DNA of 64,000 bases from Glebionis coronaria (lineage: Eukaryota; Streptophyta; Magnoliopsida; Asterales; Asteraceae): positions 83,307,512 through 83,371,511 of the forward strand of contig CM046876.1 of the NCBI GenBank assembly GCA_025667525.1, read 5' to 3'. Each line of letters opens with the position of its first letter. Positions within the stretch are counted from its first letter, which is position 1. Both the position numbers and the translations under genes were made by a program. Below the pieces are notes generated by a model. It was not told the DNA's origin. It made no database searches and was given only the letters and a program-made list of their open reading frames with translations. This document shows positions 36,288 to 48,200 of the stretch, piece by piece.

Positions 36288-38782
36288 GTTATACTCAAAA
36301 CCGCTCCATTATTCACACCCGATTCAACAAAACACCTTATGAGATCATTAATGGAAGAAAACCAGATATTTCATTTCTACATGTCTTCGGTGCATTATGT
36401 TATCCGAAGAATGATCGTGAAGATATCGGTAAACTTGAACCTAAAGGTGATATTGGCTTTTTCATTGGTTATTCTTCAACTGCTTGTGCTTACAGGAATT
36501 ATAATTGAAGGACAAGAAAGGTAATGGAGACTATGAATGTTACCTTTGATGAACTCTCGGGAATAGCATCTCAACATAGAAGTTCACATCCCGAGCTTCA
36601 AGTTCAGACTTCTGGACACGTCAGTTCAGGACTCGCGCTTCAATTTGCACCATCAGCAATTTCATCGTTACAACCTTCATAACGTGACTTGGAAGTTTTA
36701 TTTGGGCCAATTTATGATGAATATATGGAGGGTCCTTCGTCATTTGGTGTTCCTCAAAATGCCCCGGCTGCACCTGCTACGGTAGTTCCAGAACCTCTAA
36801 TTGCATCTACACCAACGACATCCGTTTTTGCACCATCTACGTCAACCTCAACCATATTGCCTCCAAACATTCCAACCACCTCTCAGACTGCTGACGCGAC
36901 TCAACAGCATTTTCAGCAAATCCCTAATCATGTTCACCTTCAGAATGAAATCGTTGCTGCAAATGCGAACAATGCGATGCTAAACGAACATGAGTTTGTT
37001 AACCCATTTGCGGCTTCCACAACTTCCACTCAGCCTTCAACACCATATGTGGATCCGTCAAGCTCGCATCAAGTTTCTCATACACTTCCACATGAACACA
37101 AATGGATTAAGGATCATCCTTTGGTTCAAGTGATTAGCAATCTCTCCCGACCAGTCTCGACACGAAATCAGCTGCGTACCAATGGTGATATGTGTATGTA
37201 TGCACTATCAGTCAGCACAATAGAACCAGCAAGTGTTAAAGAAGAAATGACCGACGCATCATGGATTGAGTCTATGCAAGAAGAGCTCAATCAATTCATA
37301 CGGCTTGATGTATGGGAGTTAGTACCACGCCCGGACAATATCGATCCCCTTACCCTGAAATGGTTATTCAAAAACAAGATGGATGAAGTGCAAACGGTCA
37401 TTAGGAACAAGACTCGGTTAGTTATGAGAGGTTATAAACAGAAGGAGGGAATTGATTTCGCAGAATCCTTCGCCCCGGTTCCTCGAATGGAAGCTATTAG
37501 GATTTTCTTAGCATACGCTGCACACAAATCGTTCACTGTGTATCAAATGGACGTGAAGACGGCTTTCTTGCATGGGCCGTTAAAAGAAGATGTGTACGTA
37601 TGTCAACCTGAAGGTTTCATCAACACCGAACATCCAAGCCATGTCTACAAGTTGAAAAAAGCAATTTATGGTTTGAAACAAGTACAGAGGACATGGTACG
37701 ACGAATTATCATCATTTCTTCTCCAAAATCACTTCAGCAAAGGAACCATTGATCCAACGTTGTTTATCAAGCACTACGGCAACGACATCTTGGTGGCTCA
37801 GGTCTATGTAGATGATATAATTTTTGGTTCTACAAACCCAAAATATTCCATATTATTTTCCGACCTTATAAAAAGCCGATTTGAAATGTCCATGATGGGG
37901 GAAATGACATTTTTTCTTGGTCTCCAAGTTCACCAGTCCCCCCATGGTATTTTTATAAATCAGTCCAAATATGTGCTCGAGATTCTAACAAAATTTGGAA
38001 TGGAAAATTGTGATCCAATTGGTACTCCAATGGACACTAAACACAAGCATGATTTGGATAAGAAAGGGACATTTTTAGATGCTACAAAATACCAAAGTAT
38101 GATCGGGTCCCTTATGTACTTAACCTCAAGTAGACCGGACATTGTGCACGCTACTTGTTAATGTGCTCGGTATCAGGCTAAGCCAACCGAGAAGCACCTC
38201 AAGGAGGTTAAAAGGATCTTTCGTTATCTCCGAGGAACCATTCACATGGGTCTCTAGTATACGAAGGATTCTGGTTTTAATCTAACTGGTTTTTCAGATG
38301 CCGACCATGCAGGGTGTCATGATACGTTCAAGAGCACTTCCGGTGGCGCACAATTCTTAGGCGAGAAGCTAGTGAGCTGGTCCTCAAGAAAGCAAGATTG
38401 TACGACGTTGTCCACCGCGGAAGCAGAATATGTGTCTCTATCCGTGTGTAGTACTCAAGTCCTTTGGATGAGGACACAACTCACGGATTATGGCTTTCAC
38501 TTTATCAAAGTACCTATTTATTGTGATTCACAATCAGCCATAGCCATATCCTGCAACCCGGTCCAACACTCCAAGACCAAGCACATAGCTGTCCGATTCT
38601 ATAACATAAAGGAACACGTGGAAAGAGGAACGATCGAACTGTATTTTATCAAGACGGACTACCAACTAGCCGACATCTTCACCAAAGCTCTTTCTCAAGA
38701 CAGATTTGAATTCTTGGTTCGTCGACTTGGTATGCATAGTTTCACTCCAGATGAAATTGAACGTCTTGCACATTCGCAGTAA
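36288..38782 (+). pseudogene. L2 integrase C-terminal part, reverse transcriptase and RNase H
   Basis: Single frame, with a 490-codon ORF at 36689-38161 and a 136-codon ORF at 38372-38782. The integrase tail reads TPYEIINGRKPDISFLHVFG. After a Pro/Thr-rich linker, RT runs from about 37240 with [25 protein letters not shown] and YVDD at 37805-37816. RNase H has FSDADHAG, STAEAEYVSL and ADIFTKAL. Stops at about 36506 and 36680, at 38159-38161 and near 38256 break it; the first is TGA where Arg is usual and the last TAG where Trp is usual. RT itself is free of stops. Confidence 0.9.
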
Positions 38783-40256
38783 TCTTGTATATATCTATCA
38801 GAAAATCAAAATACAAAAATATAAAACCTATAAAAACAAAATAAAAAATGAGAAAATCTTTCAAAAATACCAAAAATATTCTTCTCCGACATGTCTCTTA
38901 GCATCGATAATATGGACATACTTAGAAATGTCGCTCAATAACGACACGGGTACGTACATAAAGTTCGAATGAGAGTTCAACTATTTTTCAAAACATGTCT
39001 TTTCTACTTTCTTCTCATAATGGCTTATCGTCACATGTCAAACTATAACCCGGTCCCCAAAGAAAGGAAAGTCTATGACTTATCCTTAATAATGGGAAAT
39101 TAATTTTTCTCGGTCATGGGCTTATTGTAAACATTCAAAGTTTTAAGCTCATGAACTCAAGGAAAATATTCATTTATGTACATTTTTCCTCAACAACGAG
39201 AAATTCAGTTTTCTCGGGTTTGAGCACAATTTTTCATGGTATTTCAAAACCGTGTGCTCATATAATCCCCTATTTTAATTAGAATTTCTTTTCGAGGGGG
39301 AGTACAAACTTTCATGCAACATTATTCTCTCCATGTTTCATCATTAGTTTCACAAAAATTTAAATCACATGCAATTTTTGAGGGGGAGAATAGTGATTAA
39401 AATGTGTCATCTTGGATAAGATCTTTGATATAAGTACTTTCTCTTCCTACTATGTGCAAAAACCTTTCATATTATGATGCACATATGTAGGGGAGCGTTT
39501 TGGTGATATAGAAAAGTCTCAAGGTGTAAACATTGATTTCATCAACACCTTGATTGCATTTTCAATTGGTTTTTCTGGTTACGATATATATACCCTTCAA
39601 CACATTAACTCACGATGGTATTGGTGTCAAAAGGTGGTTAGGTATTCGTCCTATGATCCAACCAGAACCGGAGGGATCTTCCCAGGGACAATCCATTAGA
39701 ACTTAGAAGTCCTTAGGAAAGATGGAGCAGTTAAGTGTACGGGAATAATGTCGACTAATGACTTAAGCTAGCACTGGAACAATCATAACAAAGTGCTAGT
39801 TATGAAGTATTGGTAAGCATTGAATGGGTTGAAGAATGAAAAAGAAATGTAAGGATAAAGGGTGAAAAGAAAATAGCCCTCCATACAACTTAGGCAGAAA
39901 CCGGGTCAATACATTTACTATCAGAATCACGTTGATGATTTCTAGTATTAAAGAAAAAGCATCATGGACCCAGTGATGCAAAGCACAACCCTTCCCAGCC
40001 TACTCAAGCTTCTCTCAAAAGAATTTTGTTTTATTTTGACGAAGTTCAACTCATTTCTGTCAGCTTTCTCACTCCGAGATAGTAGATATTGAATAGGTGG
40101 CAGTCTGCTCCAGCCTCCGATCACCAAATAAACGTGCACTTATAGAGTCTAGAGCCAACGAGATTCATCAAAAATCTCATTAGGACACTTATTCCATATA
40201 TCAATTGTTGTTCATCATTAGAACACAAGCGATAATTCAAAAAGTCCTACGCTTTA

Positions 40257-40646
40257 TCCTTGTGGTATTGCTAGAACATTCAGAGTGATACTCTCTAGTA
40301 TTCACAGTGATGAATGGTAATCCTTCCAGTGTTAACATCAAACAGCACTGCGGTATGTCATATGTAAGATTCACTTGAATTAAACATATGCTAACTGGAA
40401 AGCAATAGTGGTTTGAATTCTTTTTTATTCAAACTCGTTCCAGGTCTCGACGCAATATCTTTATGGTCTTGCCAGAACATTCAGAGTAATACTCCTCAGT
40501 ATTTATAGTGACGAATGGAAATCCTTCCAGTATCATCATCAAATAGCACTGCGGTAGGTGACTTGTGAGATTCTATACGTATCAAACTTGTGTCAACTAG
40601 AAAGTAACAATGGTTTGATTATTAATTGATTCAAACTTGTTCCAGG
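40257..40646 (+). repeat. Tandem duplication (about 188 bp twice) in L2 3' UTR
   Basis: 40257-40444 and 40459-40646 align end to end: shared phrases 'agaacattcagagt', 'atccttccagt', 'agcactgcggta' and 'ttcaaact' with 'gttccagg'. The copies are clearly diverged, so the duplication is older than the element's insertion or has decayed since. Confidence 0.85.
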
Positions 40647-41161
40647 AAATTGAATTAACGACTTAATCAGCAGAATGGAACTGCATGATTCACTCCTTAC
40701 TATGAATTATCTTTTGATATATTCAAGTATTAAGAATGGCTACCACAGCCAGAAACCCTGTCAAGGAAGTTCTTTGAACTTACCTAATCACAGGTACAGT
40801 ATTCGTACTGTATAACGGGAAACCAGAGGAATGCAAACGGTGGCGTAACCTCAAGAGTCGTAATTCAAGACCACATGCTCATGTAAATGAAGAAAGCTTA
40901 AGAACATCTAAAGACAAAGACTTCCGCTACTCTCATGATCAAGGGAGATTGTTAACAAGCTTTCATCTCAAATCAAAGTTTGAGTATGTGGGGAAAGACA
41001 CAAGAACACAAGATGGCAAAGTTTTAAGATCATGTCAAGGCAAAGATCAAAGATCCAAGATCACAAGTCATGAAAGGAACTATGAAAGAACTCTCAAGAC
41101 AACGAGCTTCAAAGTCTGCAACATCAAATAAGTGAAGTCACATATTACATGACCACCCCTT

Positions 41162-41171
41162 AGGGGGAGAT
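41162..41171 (+). other. L2 polypurine tract
   Basis: AGGGGGAGAT directly precedes the 3' LTR start TGTTAG. Confidence 0.8.
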
Positions 41172-41535
41172 TGTTAGTCGTATTTAAAGTGACTGTCATA
41201 TAATATACCGTTGCGAAGCTCGTGGAAAATGCTACATAATGGTGTTGAGAGTTCTAGTATAATGTTTGGTATGTAACGGGAATTAGTCCCGAACACACAA
41301 ATGAGGAAGGCCTTCTATACCTTACACTTGTAGTATAAAAGGCGCTAAGCACCTCATTTGTGTGTGTGTGTTTTCCATTTCATAGTTTTGTAGAGAGAGA
41401 AACATATGTCTTTCTCTCACTAGGAAATCACAACCCTTTTGTTTTCTCTTTATTCTTCATCTAATATAATCTTTCTTTTTGGTTTAATCCATGATGTTAT
41501 TCGTATTTGGTTAAGTCGTGTGTATAAGTCCTACA
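41172..41535 (+). repeat. L2 3' LTR
   Basis: 364 bp, same length as the 5' LTR, ends CTACA directly before the TSD CTATT. TATA box 41334-41341 within the inverted repeat 41294-41306 / 41352-41364. Confidence 0.92.
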
Positions 41536-42188
41536 CTATTGAATATTTATGTTCTATTAAAAATGATTTAAGTTGGTCGTACCATGCCTTAGGTGCTTGC
41601 TTCAGACCATAAAGCGCCTTTTTAAGTTTATAAACATGATTAGGTTTTTCAAAGTCTTTAAAACCGGGAGGTTGTACAACATACACTTCCTCATTTATAA
41701 AGCCATCTAGGAATGCACTTTTGACATCCATTTGGTAAAGATTGAAATCATGTGCGCAAGCATAAGCAAGTAGAATCCTTCTGGACTCAAGACGATCAAC
41801 CGGGGCATAAGTTTCGTCATAATCAATACCTTCTTGTTGATTATAACCTTGAGCAACAAGTCTAGCTTTATTTCTAGAAACAACACTATTTTCATCTAAT
41901 TTGTTACAAAAAAAACCCATTTTGTCCCGTATACCGTTTGATTTTTGGGTCTAGGTACTAAATACCAAACATCGTTAATTACAAATTGTTTTAATTCTTC
42001 TTGCATAGCAAGAACCCAACTTTCATCAGTTATGGCCTCATCAACATTTTTAGGTTCTATCTGAGACACGATGCAAAAGAAATTACTTTCATTTTGAGCT
42101 TGTGATCTTAAGGTTCTTTTATTTAATTTACCGATAATCTTTTCTAAAGAATGCCCTTTTAATTACTTAATGTTTAAAGGTTCAATTT
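41536..42188 (-). pseudogene. L1 pol: RT N-terminal half and linker
   Basis: Minus-strand frame 41920-41536 reads NKARLVAQGYNQQEGIDYDE, MDVKSAFLDG and KKALYGLKQAPKAWYDQL, the first half of a Copia RT, ending at KYSI where L2 is inserted. The rest lies at 6811-7825. Upstream (41925-42188) the linker continues out of frame, with a frameshift near 41925. Confidence 0.85.
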
Positions 42189-43212
42189 TTAATGGTTCAT
42201 TTCCCTTGTCCTTTTCAGGTCAATTTGATGGTCGTTAGTTTGGCCTTCAACTAGATCATCATCTACCAAAGGTGATGTCCTAGAGGGAGGTGGTCTTTCG
42301 TCGAATGTAATATTCAACGATTCCTCGACACACATGGTTTGTTTATTTAACACAATATAAGCTTTGCTATTTTGAGAATATCCAAGAAATACTCCTTCGT
42401 ATGACTTTGGGTCGAACTTAGTGAGATAATATTTTGTGTAAAGAATAAAACATTTACTTCTAAATACTTTAAAATATCCAATAGTCGGTTTTCTTTCTTT
42501 TAGTATTTCATATGGAGTGTTACTTAGAAGTGGTCTAACTAATACCCGATTTAAGATATAAGTTGAGATATCAACCGCATGACACCAAAACGTTTGAGGT
42601 ATATTTGACTCATATAACATTGTTTTACTCATTTCTGGAAAAGTTCTATTTTTGCATTCAACTACCCCGTTTGATTGGGGTGTTCTTGGAGCTGAGAAAT
42701 TGTGAGTGATGCCATTGACGTCACAAAAGGCTCCGAATTGCACTTCATTGTCAAACTCCCGACCATGATCGGTTCGAATTGACACAATTTGATTATTTAA
42801 TTGGTTTTCAATTTTCTTACTTAAAATTTCAAAATGATCAAATGCCTTATTTTTAGTTATCAAAAACTTTGTCCAAGTAAATCTTGAATAGTCATCCACG
42901 ATAACCAATGTGTAAAATTTTCCTCCAAAACTTTGTACGGCGGATGGACAGAATAATTCCATATGTAGGAGTTCTAGACACTTGGTTGTGGTGACCACAT
43001 TTTTAGCCGTATGGCTTACGTGTGTTTGTTTACCAATTTTACATGCATCACAAAAATGTTGATCATATTTAACTTTTGGTAGATTTCTTACAAGATCTTT
43101 GTAGCCAAATTTTGTAAAAGACCCATGTCTATATAACCAAGTCGTCTATGCCAAAGGGTGAAGGTGTCATCTATAGCGGCCAAGCAAATAGCATCTTTAG
43201 ATGAATCAAATT
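42189..43212 (-). pseudogene. L1 integrase (with GAG-pre-integrase part)
   Basis: Frame 42998-42189 (269 codons) holds the integrase core. The three catalytic acidic sites are visible: VIVDDYSRFTW, IRTDHGREFDNE and PQSNGVVECKNRTF. Then come an INT C-terminal part (KFDPKSYEGVFLGYSQNSKAYI) and the start of the linker. The preceding zinc-finger/GAG-pre-integrase part (43000-43212) is out of frame. The catalytic core looks complete, unlike the one in L2. Confidence 0.85.
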
Positions 43213-43560
43213 TCATGAGATATATATGTTATTTTTCCTAACTTCTTTTCCAATTGTTATTCCGTAACTTAGTATTTTACTACCATTTTCTTCAAAAAAA
43301 ACTTTGCATTTGTTACTACAAAGTTGGATAATGCTAAGTAGGTTAAATCTTAAGTTTTCGACGTGAGCAACGTTATCAATGGTAATTTGGTCGTTAGAAA
43401 TCATACCTTTGCCTATGATTTTTCTTTTGACGTTGCCACCAAAAATAACATTACCTCCGTCCGTTCGTGTGTAGGTGCTAAATAGATTTCTAATCCCCGT
43501 CATGTTTCCTGAACATCCGATGTCCTTGATGCATTCGTTGGGTTCAAGTCTAACCTTCAC
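43213..43560 (-). pseudogene. L1 aspartic protease region
   Basis: Frame of 115 codons. The active-site region reads DIGCSGNMTG, so the Ser of the expected D-S/T-G triad is Ile. It continues GMISNDQITIDNVAHVENLRFNLLSI, typical of Copia protease and pre-integrase. Separated by frameshift from gag. Confidence 0.8.
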
Positions 43561-45473
43561 GAATACCTACACATTATAGAACTCAAGTGTTTGGTCCCCA
43601 TCGTCTCATGGGTCCGTTTGGGTTAAACATACTTCTCATGGAAATTCCGATAGGAGTGTTACCAAATACATCCCAAGGTATCAAATTTATCATAGAGAAT
43701 TGGTTGTGGTAATCGTAGTTAAAGGGTACTTGACTATATCTTCCTAGAACACTCTAATTACTTTTCGAAAAGGGGCGTTTGGGAAAGAAGGTCTAGGTTG
43801 ATTTTGAATGTTTCTAGTTCTAGCATTTGTTTCCACATTTCTAACACTTGTGTTATATCTTTTTGGATTAAATGGATTAGGTTTTCTAGATACAACTACA
43901 AATTCGGCGTGGTTTTTCTTTTGTTCATTAGACAGTTCCACGGACCATATGACAAGAGTCAGACCCAAAGGGGAAAGGGTCCGACGGGGTCCGTGGCCCT
44001 TTGTGACAGCATTTTTAGAAATGTCATTTTGTGATGTCCTCTTTGAGCTAGAAGCTATATTTTGTTTATCAAATCCCAACCCCGTTCTATCTTTTCTATC
44101 TCTTTGATAGTTAAGCATTTCATCTATGCAGTTTACACTTTTGCTAAATTTTGTGAATTTTAGTTTTAGCGCTTCATGACTAATTTTAATTTGTCCATTT
44201 CACTATTTAGTTCTTCACATTTTTCACATTTAGATGATTTACCTTTTTCCAGTCTAAGTATTTTACTCTTTAAATTATAAACTTCATTTTCTAAACATTC
44301 ATTTTTAGCTTTTAGAGTTTTATTTTTGTTTATAATTTTGAGACTAAGTTTACACATTTGGTTATATTCCGTTTGTTGTGTATCATCATCTAGTAACGAA
44401 GAGTAATAGGATGAGTCGAGATGTACCACATTTGTTTCATGTACCATGAGAGTTATCTCCTCCTTCTTGGATTCATCGCCTTCATCTTCACTTGCACCCC
44501 ATGCTTCGCTAATGAAGGCTCTTTGCGTCTTTGGTTTTGCCTTTGGACAATTACCAATGAAGTTATTTGGATCACCACATTGGAAAAAATTTCTTTCATC
44601 CATAGGTTTCTTGATATCGAATGGCCTTCGGGATATCTTCTTGTTGTCGATTGGTTGCCTTACGAGTCTTCCTCGCCTTTTGAAAAATTTCTTAAAATCA
44701 CGTACGACCATGGCATATTCTTCGTCATCGCTGTCCGAATCTTCATCATCACTAGATTCCACACGAACTTCTAAGGCTAGTGATTTTTGTTTGTCTTTCT
44801 TGCCTTTGATGATTTTGGAATCTTTTTCCATCACCATTTTGTGCACTTTGAGATTCCTGATAAGTTCGTCTAGTGATAGGCTTGAAAGATCTTCAGATTC
44901 TTCAATTTTTGTGACTTTAGCTCGCGCTTTTGGATGAATAGCCCTTAGAAATCTCCTAACAAAATTCTTGTTGGAGAAAGATTCGTCAAGTGCTTTAAGT
45001 GATGTTACAATAGTATTAAACCAAGCAAATCCCACATCAAATGACTCTTCTTCAAGGATAGAAAATTGTTCATATTGTTGAACAAGTAGATCAATTTTAT
45101 TATCCTTAACTTGTGAGTTTCCTTGATGTGTGACTATTAGTGAGTGCCAAATTTCTTTGGCGGTTTGACACATGAATATTCTTTCTTACTCCTTTTTAGG
45201 TAGAGCATTATAAAGCATCATTTTGGCTTCATAGTTTTTAGCCAACATTTTTTTATCCTCGGTTTGTCTATCACGAGGAACCGACTCAATTTGGTTAGTG
45301 GTGACATTCATCACTATTGGTTCATAATAACCTTCAATGATTATAAACCAAATATCTATATCTTTAGACTTCACGTAAGTTTCAAAACGATTTTTCCAAT
45401 AATAAAATCATCGGTTTCAAAGAGTGGTGGTCTTTGCATAAAATTGCCCTTCTTTGAATTTTTCAGAATCCAT
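43561..45473 (-). pseudogene. L1 gag
   Basis: Minus-strand start MDSEK-like ATG at 45473; the ATG position used by L0, four codons further upstream, is TTG here. Frame runs to 44166 with stops near 45186 and just upstream of 45374. UBN2-type capsid (LSSLSLDELIRNLKVH) is followed by a zinc knuckle at 44547-44588 that reads FFQCGDPNNFIGNC: first Cys is Phe and His is Asn, so it could not bind zinc normally. After it comes a long acidic/coiled-coil tail. A frameshift leads to 44118-43744 (VVVSRKPNPFNPKRYNT). A GGACCC block lies within it at about 43955-44006. Confidence 0.85.
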
Positions 45474-45520
45474 GGATCGATTCAAGTTTTAAAGTACAAT
45501 ATACTTTAAAGAACTTGAGT

Positions 45521-45540
45521 GCGTAGCTCTTGATGCCAAT
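45521..45540 (-). other. L1 primer binding site
   Basis: Reverse complement ATTGGCATCAAGAGCTACGC directly follows the 5' LTR. Same variant with extra A as in L0. Confidence 0.7.
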
Positions 45541-46563
45541 TGTAGTAACTTATAAGGGAGGTTGAATAGTTTTTACCGATTAGTTTTAATTATCTTTATA
45601 AACTTTTTCGTGATTTCTAAAAGATATAGACGACTTGTTGATAAGTAATGTAAATGACTTGTAATAATAAGTAAACAAACCACAATGCACGATTATTTAT
45701 AATGGTTCGGCCTAGAAAGATCTCACTTATATTGCCCCTACTTCTACTCCTCGAGTATCCACTAGAGAGTTCTACTTCACTAACAAACGAATCTTCTTTA
45801 CACCGGTGGAGAAACCTTCACTTTACAAACTTACAATCTTAACCAATATCGAGTTTAAGATGTCTTGATCTAAAGGCACAACAACAACGCCTTATACACA
45901 TCTTACACTTTGTGGTTATAACACCAACCACACTTTATACAAGTAGATAGATGAATAGGTACAACAATGGTGATAGTGTAGGTAACGCTTAACACTTTCA
46001 CGCAATGTGAAGCATTCAAGATCAAAGCTTAGACTAGAGGTTTTCTCGTGATCGGTCTTTAGATGAACAATGATCTAATCACAAGCAAGAAGAGAATGAA
46101 TAAGATAGATTAGAGAGTAAGATTATATACTGAGTTTAGAGAGAAGAGATGATAGAAAGGGGTGAGTTTAAGGCTTGGACAAAGGCTCAATTTATAGGCA
46201 AACTGCCAGACCTCACAGAACCCGTCAAATCCTTCACCTTTGGGTCCGTCGGGGTCCGACAGAGCTGACTTTTGTTGCCTCATAAATGGTTGGGCATGTC
46301 TTCAAGCAATCTACAAAATCTACTTGGCTTGACTAAAGAATATGACATTGTAAGTCAATCATTGACTTTGTGAAGTCAACATATATCAATTTATGTTTAT
46401 ACAATTTAGGATATTTTTGTAAAACATTTTTGTATAAGTTGGAAGAAACTTATGTGATGCTTATAATTTCTAACATAAAAATATGTTTGATGTTAAGTCG
46501 TTAACAAAACGTTAAGCATGATTAAAACGTAAATATCGTTTTAGTGCGATATTTGCATTTACA
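45541..46563 (-). repeat. L1 5' LTR
   Basis: 1023 bp. On the minus strand it begins TGTAAATGCAAATATC and ends TTACTACA. TATA box TATAAATT at 46189-46196 lies about 8 bp downstream, in element orientation, of the inverted GGACCC/GGGTCC block (46204-46265). Flanked outside by TSD GTCAC. Confidence 0.92.
46189..46196 (-). promoter_or_regulatory. L1 LTR TATA box
   Basis: TATAAATT in minus orientation. The 3' LTR copy has TACAAATT at the same place. The L0 3' LTR has TATAAATA at 56034-56041 in the matching position. Confidence 0.55.
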
Positions 46564-47783
46564 GTCACGACAAACCAATTTAAATCGGTTCCGCGAGATC
46601 GGCAAACCCAATGATAAAAAAAATGTTAGCTAAAAACAGTGAAGCTAAAATGATGTTGTACAATGCTTTTCCTAAAAAGGAATACGAAAGAATTTTCACG
46701 TGTGAAACGACCAAAGAAATTTGCAATCGTTAATTGTTACACATCAAGGAAACTCACAAGTCAAGGATAATAAAATTAATCTTCTTGTTCAACAATATGA
46801 ACAATTTCTATCCTTGAAGAAGAGTGAATTGATTTGGGTTTTCTCGGTTTAACACCATTATTACTTCACTCAAAACACTTGACGAAACTTTCTCTACTAA
46901 CAACTTTTTCAACAAATTTCTGAGAGCACTTCATCTAAAATGGAGAGCTAAGGTGACGGCCATCAAAAAAGTTAAAGATCTCTCGAACTTATCACTGGAT
47001 GAGCTTATCGGAATCTCAAGGGTTCATGAGATGGTGATGGAAAAAGACTCGGAGATCATCAAAGGAAAGAAGGAGAAACAAAGATCAATCGCCTTGAAAG
47101 CTAGAATTGAATTTAGTGATGATGATGATCAAGAATTCGCTAGCAATGATGAAGAATATGCCATGGGGGTCCATAACTACAATAAATTCTTCAAAAGATG
47201 AGGAAGGTTCGTTAGACAACCCGTTGATGACAAGAAGATGCCTCGAGAGACTTTCTACATTAAGAAAAGTAAGGAGGAAAAAAATGCTACCGATGTGGTG
47301 ATCCAAATCACTTTATCGGTGATTGTCAAAGCCTAAGCAAAAGACACAAAGTGAATTTGTTAGCGGAGTGTGGAGTACAAGTGATGATGAAAGAGACGAA
47401 TCCAAAAGGGAAGAATTAGCACTCATCGCACATGAAACTAACGAGGTACATTCCAACTCCTCATATTATTCTTTCTCATTAGATGATGATACCTTACAAA
47501 TTGAATATAATAAACTTTGAGAAATAAGTATCAAAATCATAAACAAAAACAAGCTTTTGTAAACCAAAAAGAAAAGTTTGGAAACGAGGTTTGTGAACTA
47601 AAAGCAAGCATAAAAAGGTTAGAACAAGGTAAATCAACTAATGAAAAATGTGACTCGTGTCAAGAACTTGCTCTTGAAATTAAAAAGTTTAAAACAAATC
47701 AAGATGTGTTAATTCAACAAAACTCAAATTTTGTGAAGTTTAACAAAAACACACATTGCATTGACGAAATGCTACATTTTTAA
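46564..47783 (+). pseudogene. L0 gag, main part
   Basis: Continues from 1621 after the L1 insertion (TNQFKSVPRDRQ). Pieces in several frames: 46953-47201 (LSNLSLDELIGISRVHEMVMEKD), then the zinc knuckle CYRCGDPNHFIGDC at 47285-47326, whose C-C-H-C ligands are all intact, then 47323-47520 and 47517-47783 with acidic and coiled-coil tail. At least four frameshifts or stops. It is collinear with L1 gag and more decayed, as expected for the older, outer element. Confidence 0.85.
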
Positions 47784-48200
47784 AGAAGCAGAAAAGATAG
47801 AACACGGCTAGGGTTTGGGAAGAAAGACTCACCTTCTAGCACAAATATACAACCACAAAACGACCAGTTAAGCTGCCTTGTAGAAACTGTCACAGAATTA
47901 CACAGACCCAAGCAACTTGGGTTTACCGTTGAAAAATTTGGGTCCGCAGATCTGATCGATCAGCAAAAACAAAATCGTGCCGAATTCGTGGTTGTGTCTC
48001 GTAAGTTAAGAAAAATAAATCCAGAAAAATATAATACTAATATTAAGAACCTGGAAAGAAGTACTATGACTATGAAAATTAGTTATCATTGGGAAATCTA
48101 GTCCATGGGATATGTTCGGTAACACTCCTATTGTTATAGCTATGAGAAGTATGTTTAACCCAAACAGACCCATAATACATTGGGTACTAAACGTTTGAGT
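47784..48200 (+). other. L0 gag-protease junction
   Basis: Decayed coding text. It holds a GGACCC-type block at 47903-47957 at the same relative site as in L1 (43955-44006), followed in both by AEFVVVSRK-like text. No separate gene. Confidence 0.6.

Larger units (their letters stand above)
38783..41171 (+). other. L2 3' untranslated region
   Basis: Non-coding, 2.4 kb. Polypurine tracts AGGGGGAG at about 39295 and 39382 and AGGGGAG at 39488, besides the main one at 41162-41170. A direct duplication of about 188 bp is listed separately. No ORF like the L0/L1 3' ORFs is seen. Confidence 0.65.
7826..41535 (+). mobile_element. Level-2 Copia retrotransposon (L2) inside L1 RT
   Basis: Flanked by the TSD CTATT (7821-7825 and 41536-41540). 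Two 364-bp LTRs (7826-8189 and 41172-41535) begin TGTTAG and end CTACA (mutated to CTAAA in the 5' copy). It has PBS, a long leader with 24-bp repeats, gag, protease-integrase, RT-RNase H, a 2.4-kb 3' UTR and PPT. Two later insertions interrupt gag and integrase. Without them it is about 11.5 kb. The pol wording ([24 protein letters not shown]) resembles the SIRE lineage, though the LTR is short. Confidence 0.9.
1622..46563 (-). mobile_element. Level-1 Sirevirus-like Copia retrotransposon (L1) inside L0 gag
   Basis: Full-length minus-strand element with 1022- and 1023-bp LTRs (1622-2643 and 45541-46563), flanked by the perfect 5-bp TSD GTCAC (1617-1621 and 46564-46568). It has PBS, gag, protease, integrase, RT/RNase H, two 3' ORFs and PPT in the expected minus-strand order. 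L2 interrupts its RT. Without L2 it is about 11.2 kb. It belongs to the same family as its host L0. Integrase and the RT active-site motif look intact, but gag and the 3' ORFs carry stops. Confidence 0.9.

Noticed and set aside
44421..44937. Plus-strand ORFs of 117 and 163 codons
   Set aside because: Antisense shadows of the L1 gag coding text on the minus strand.
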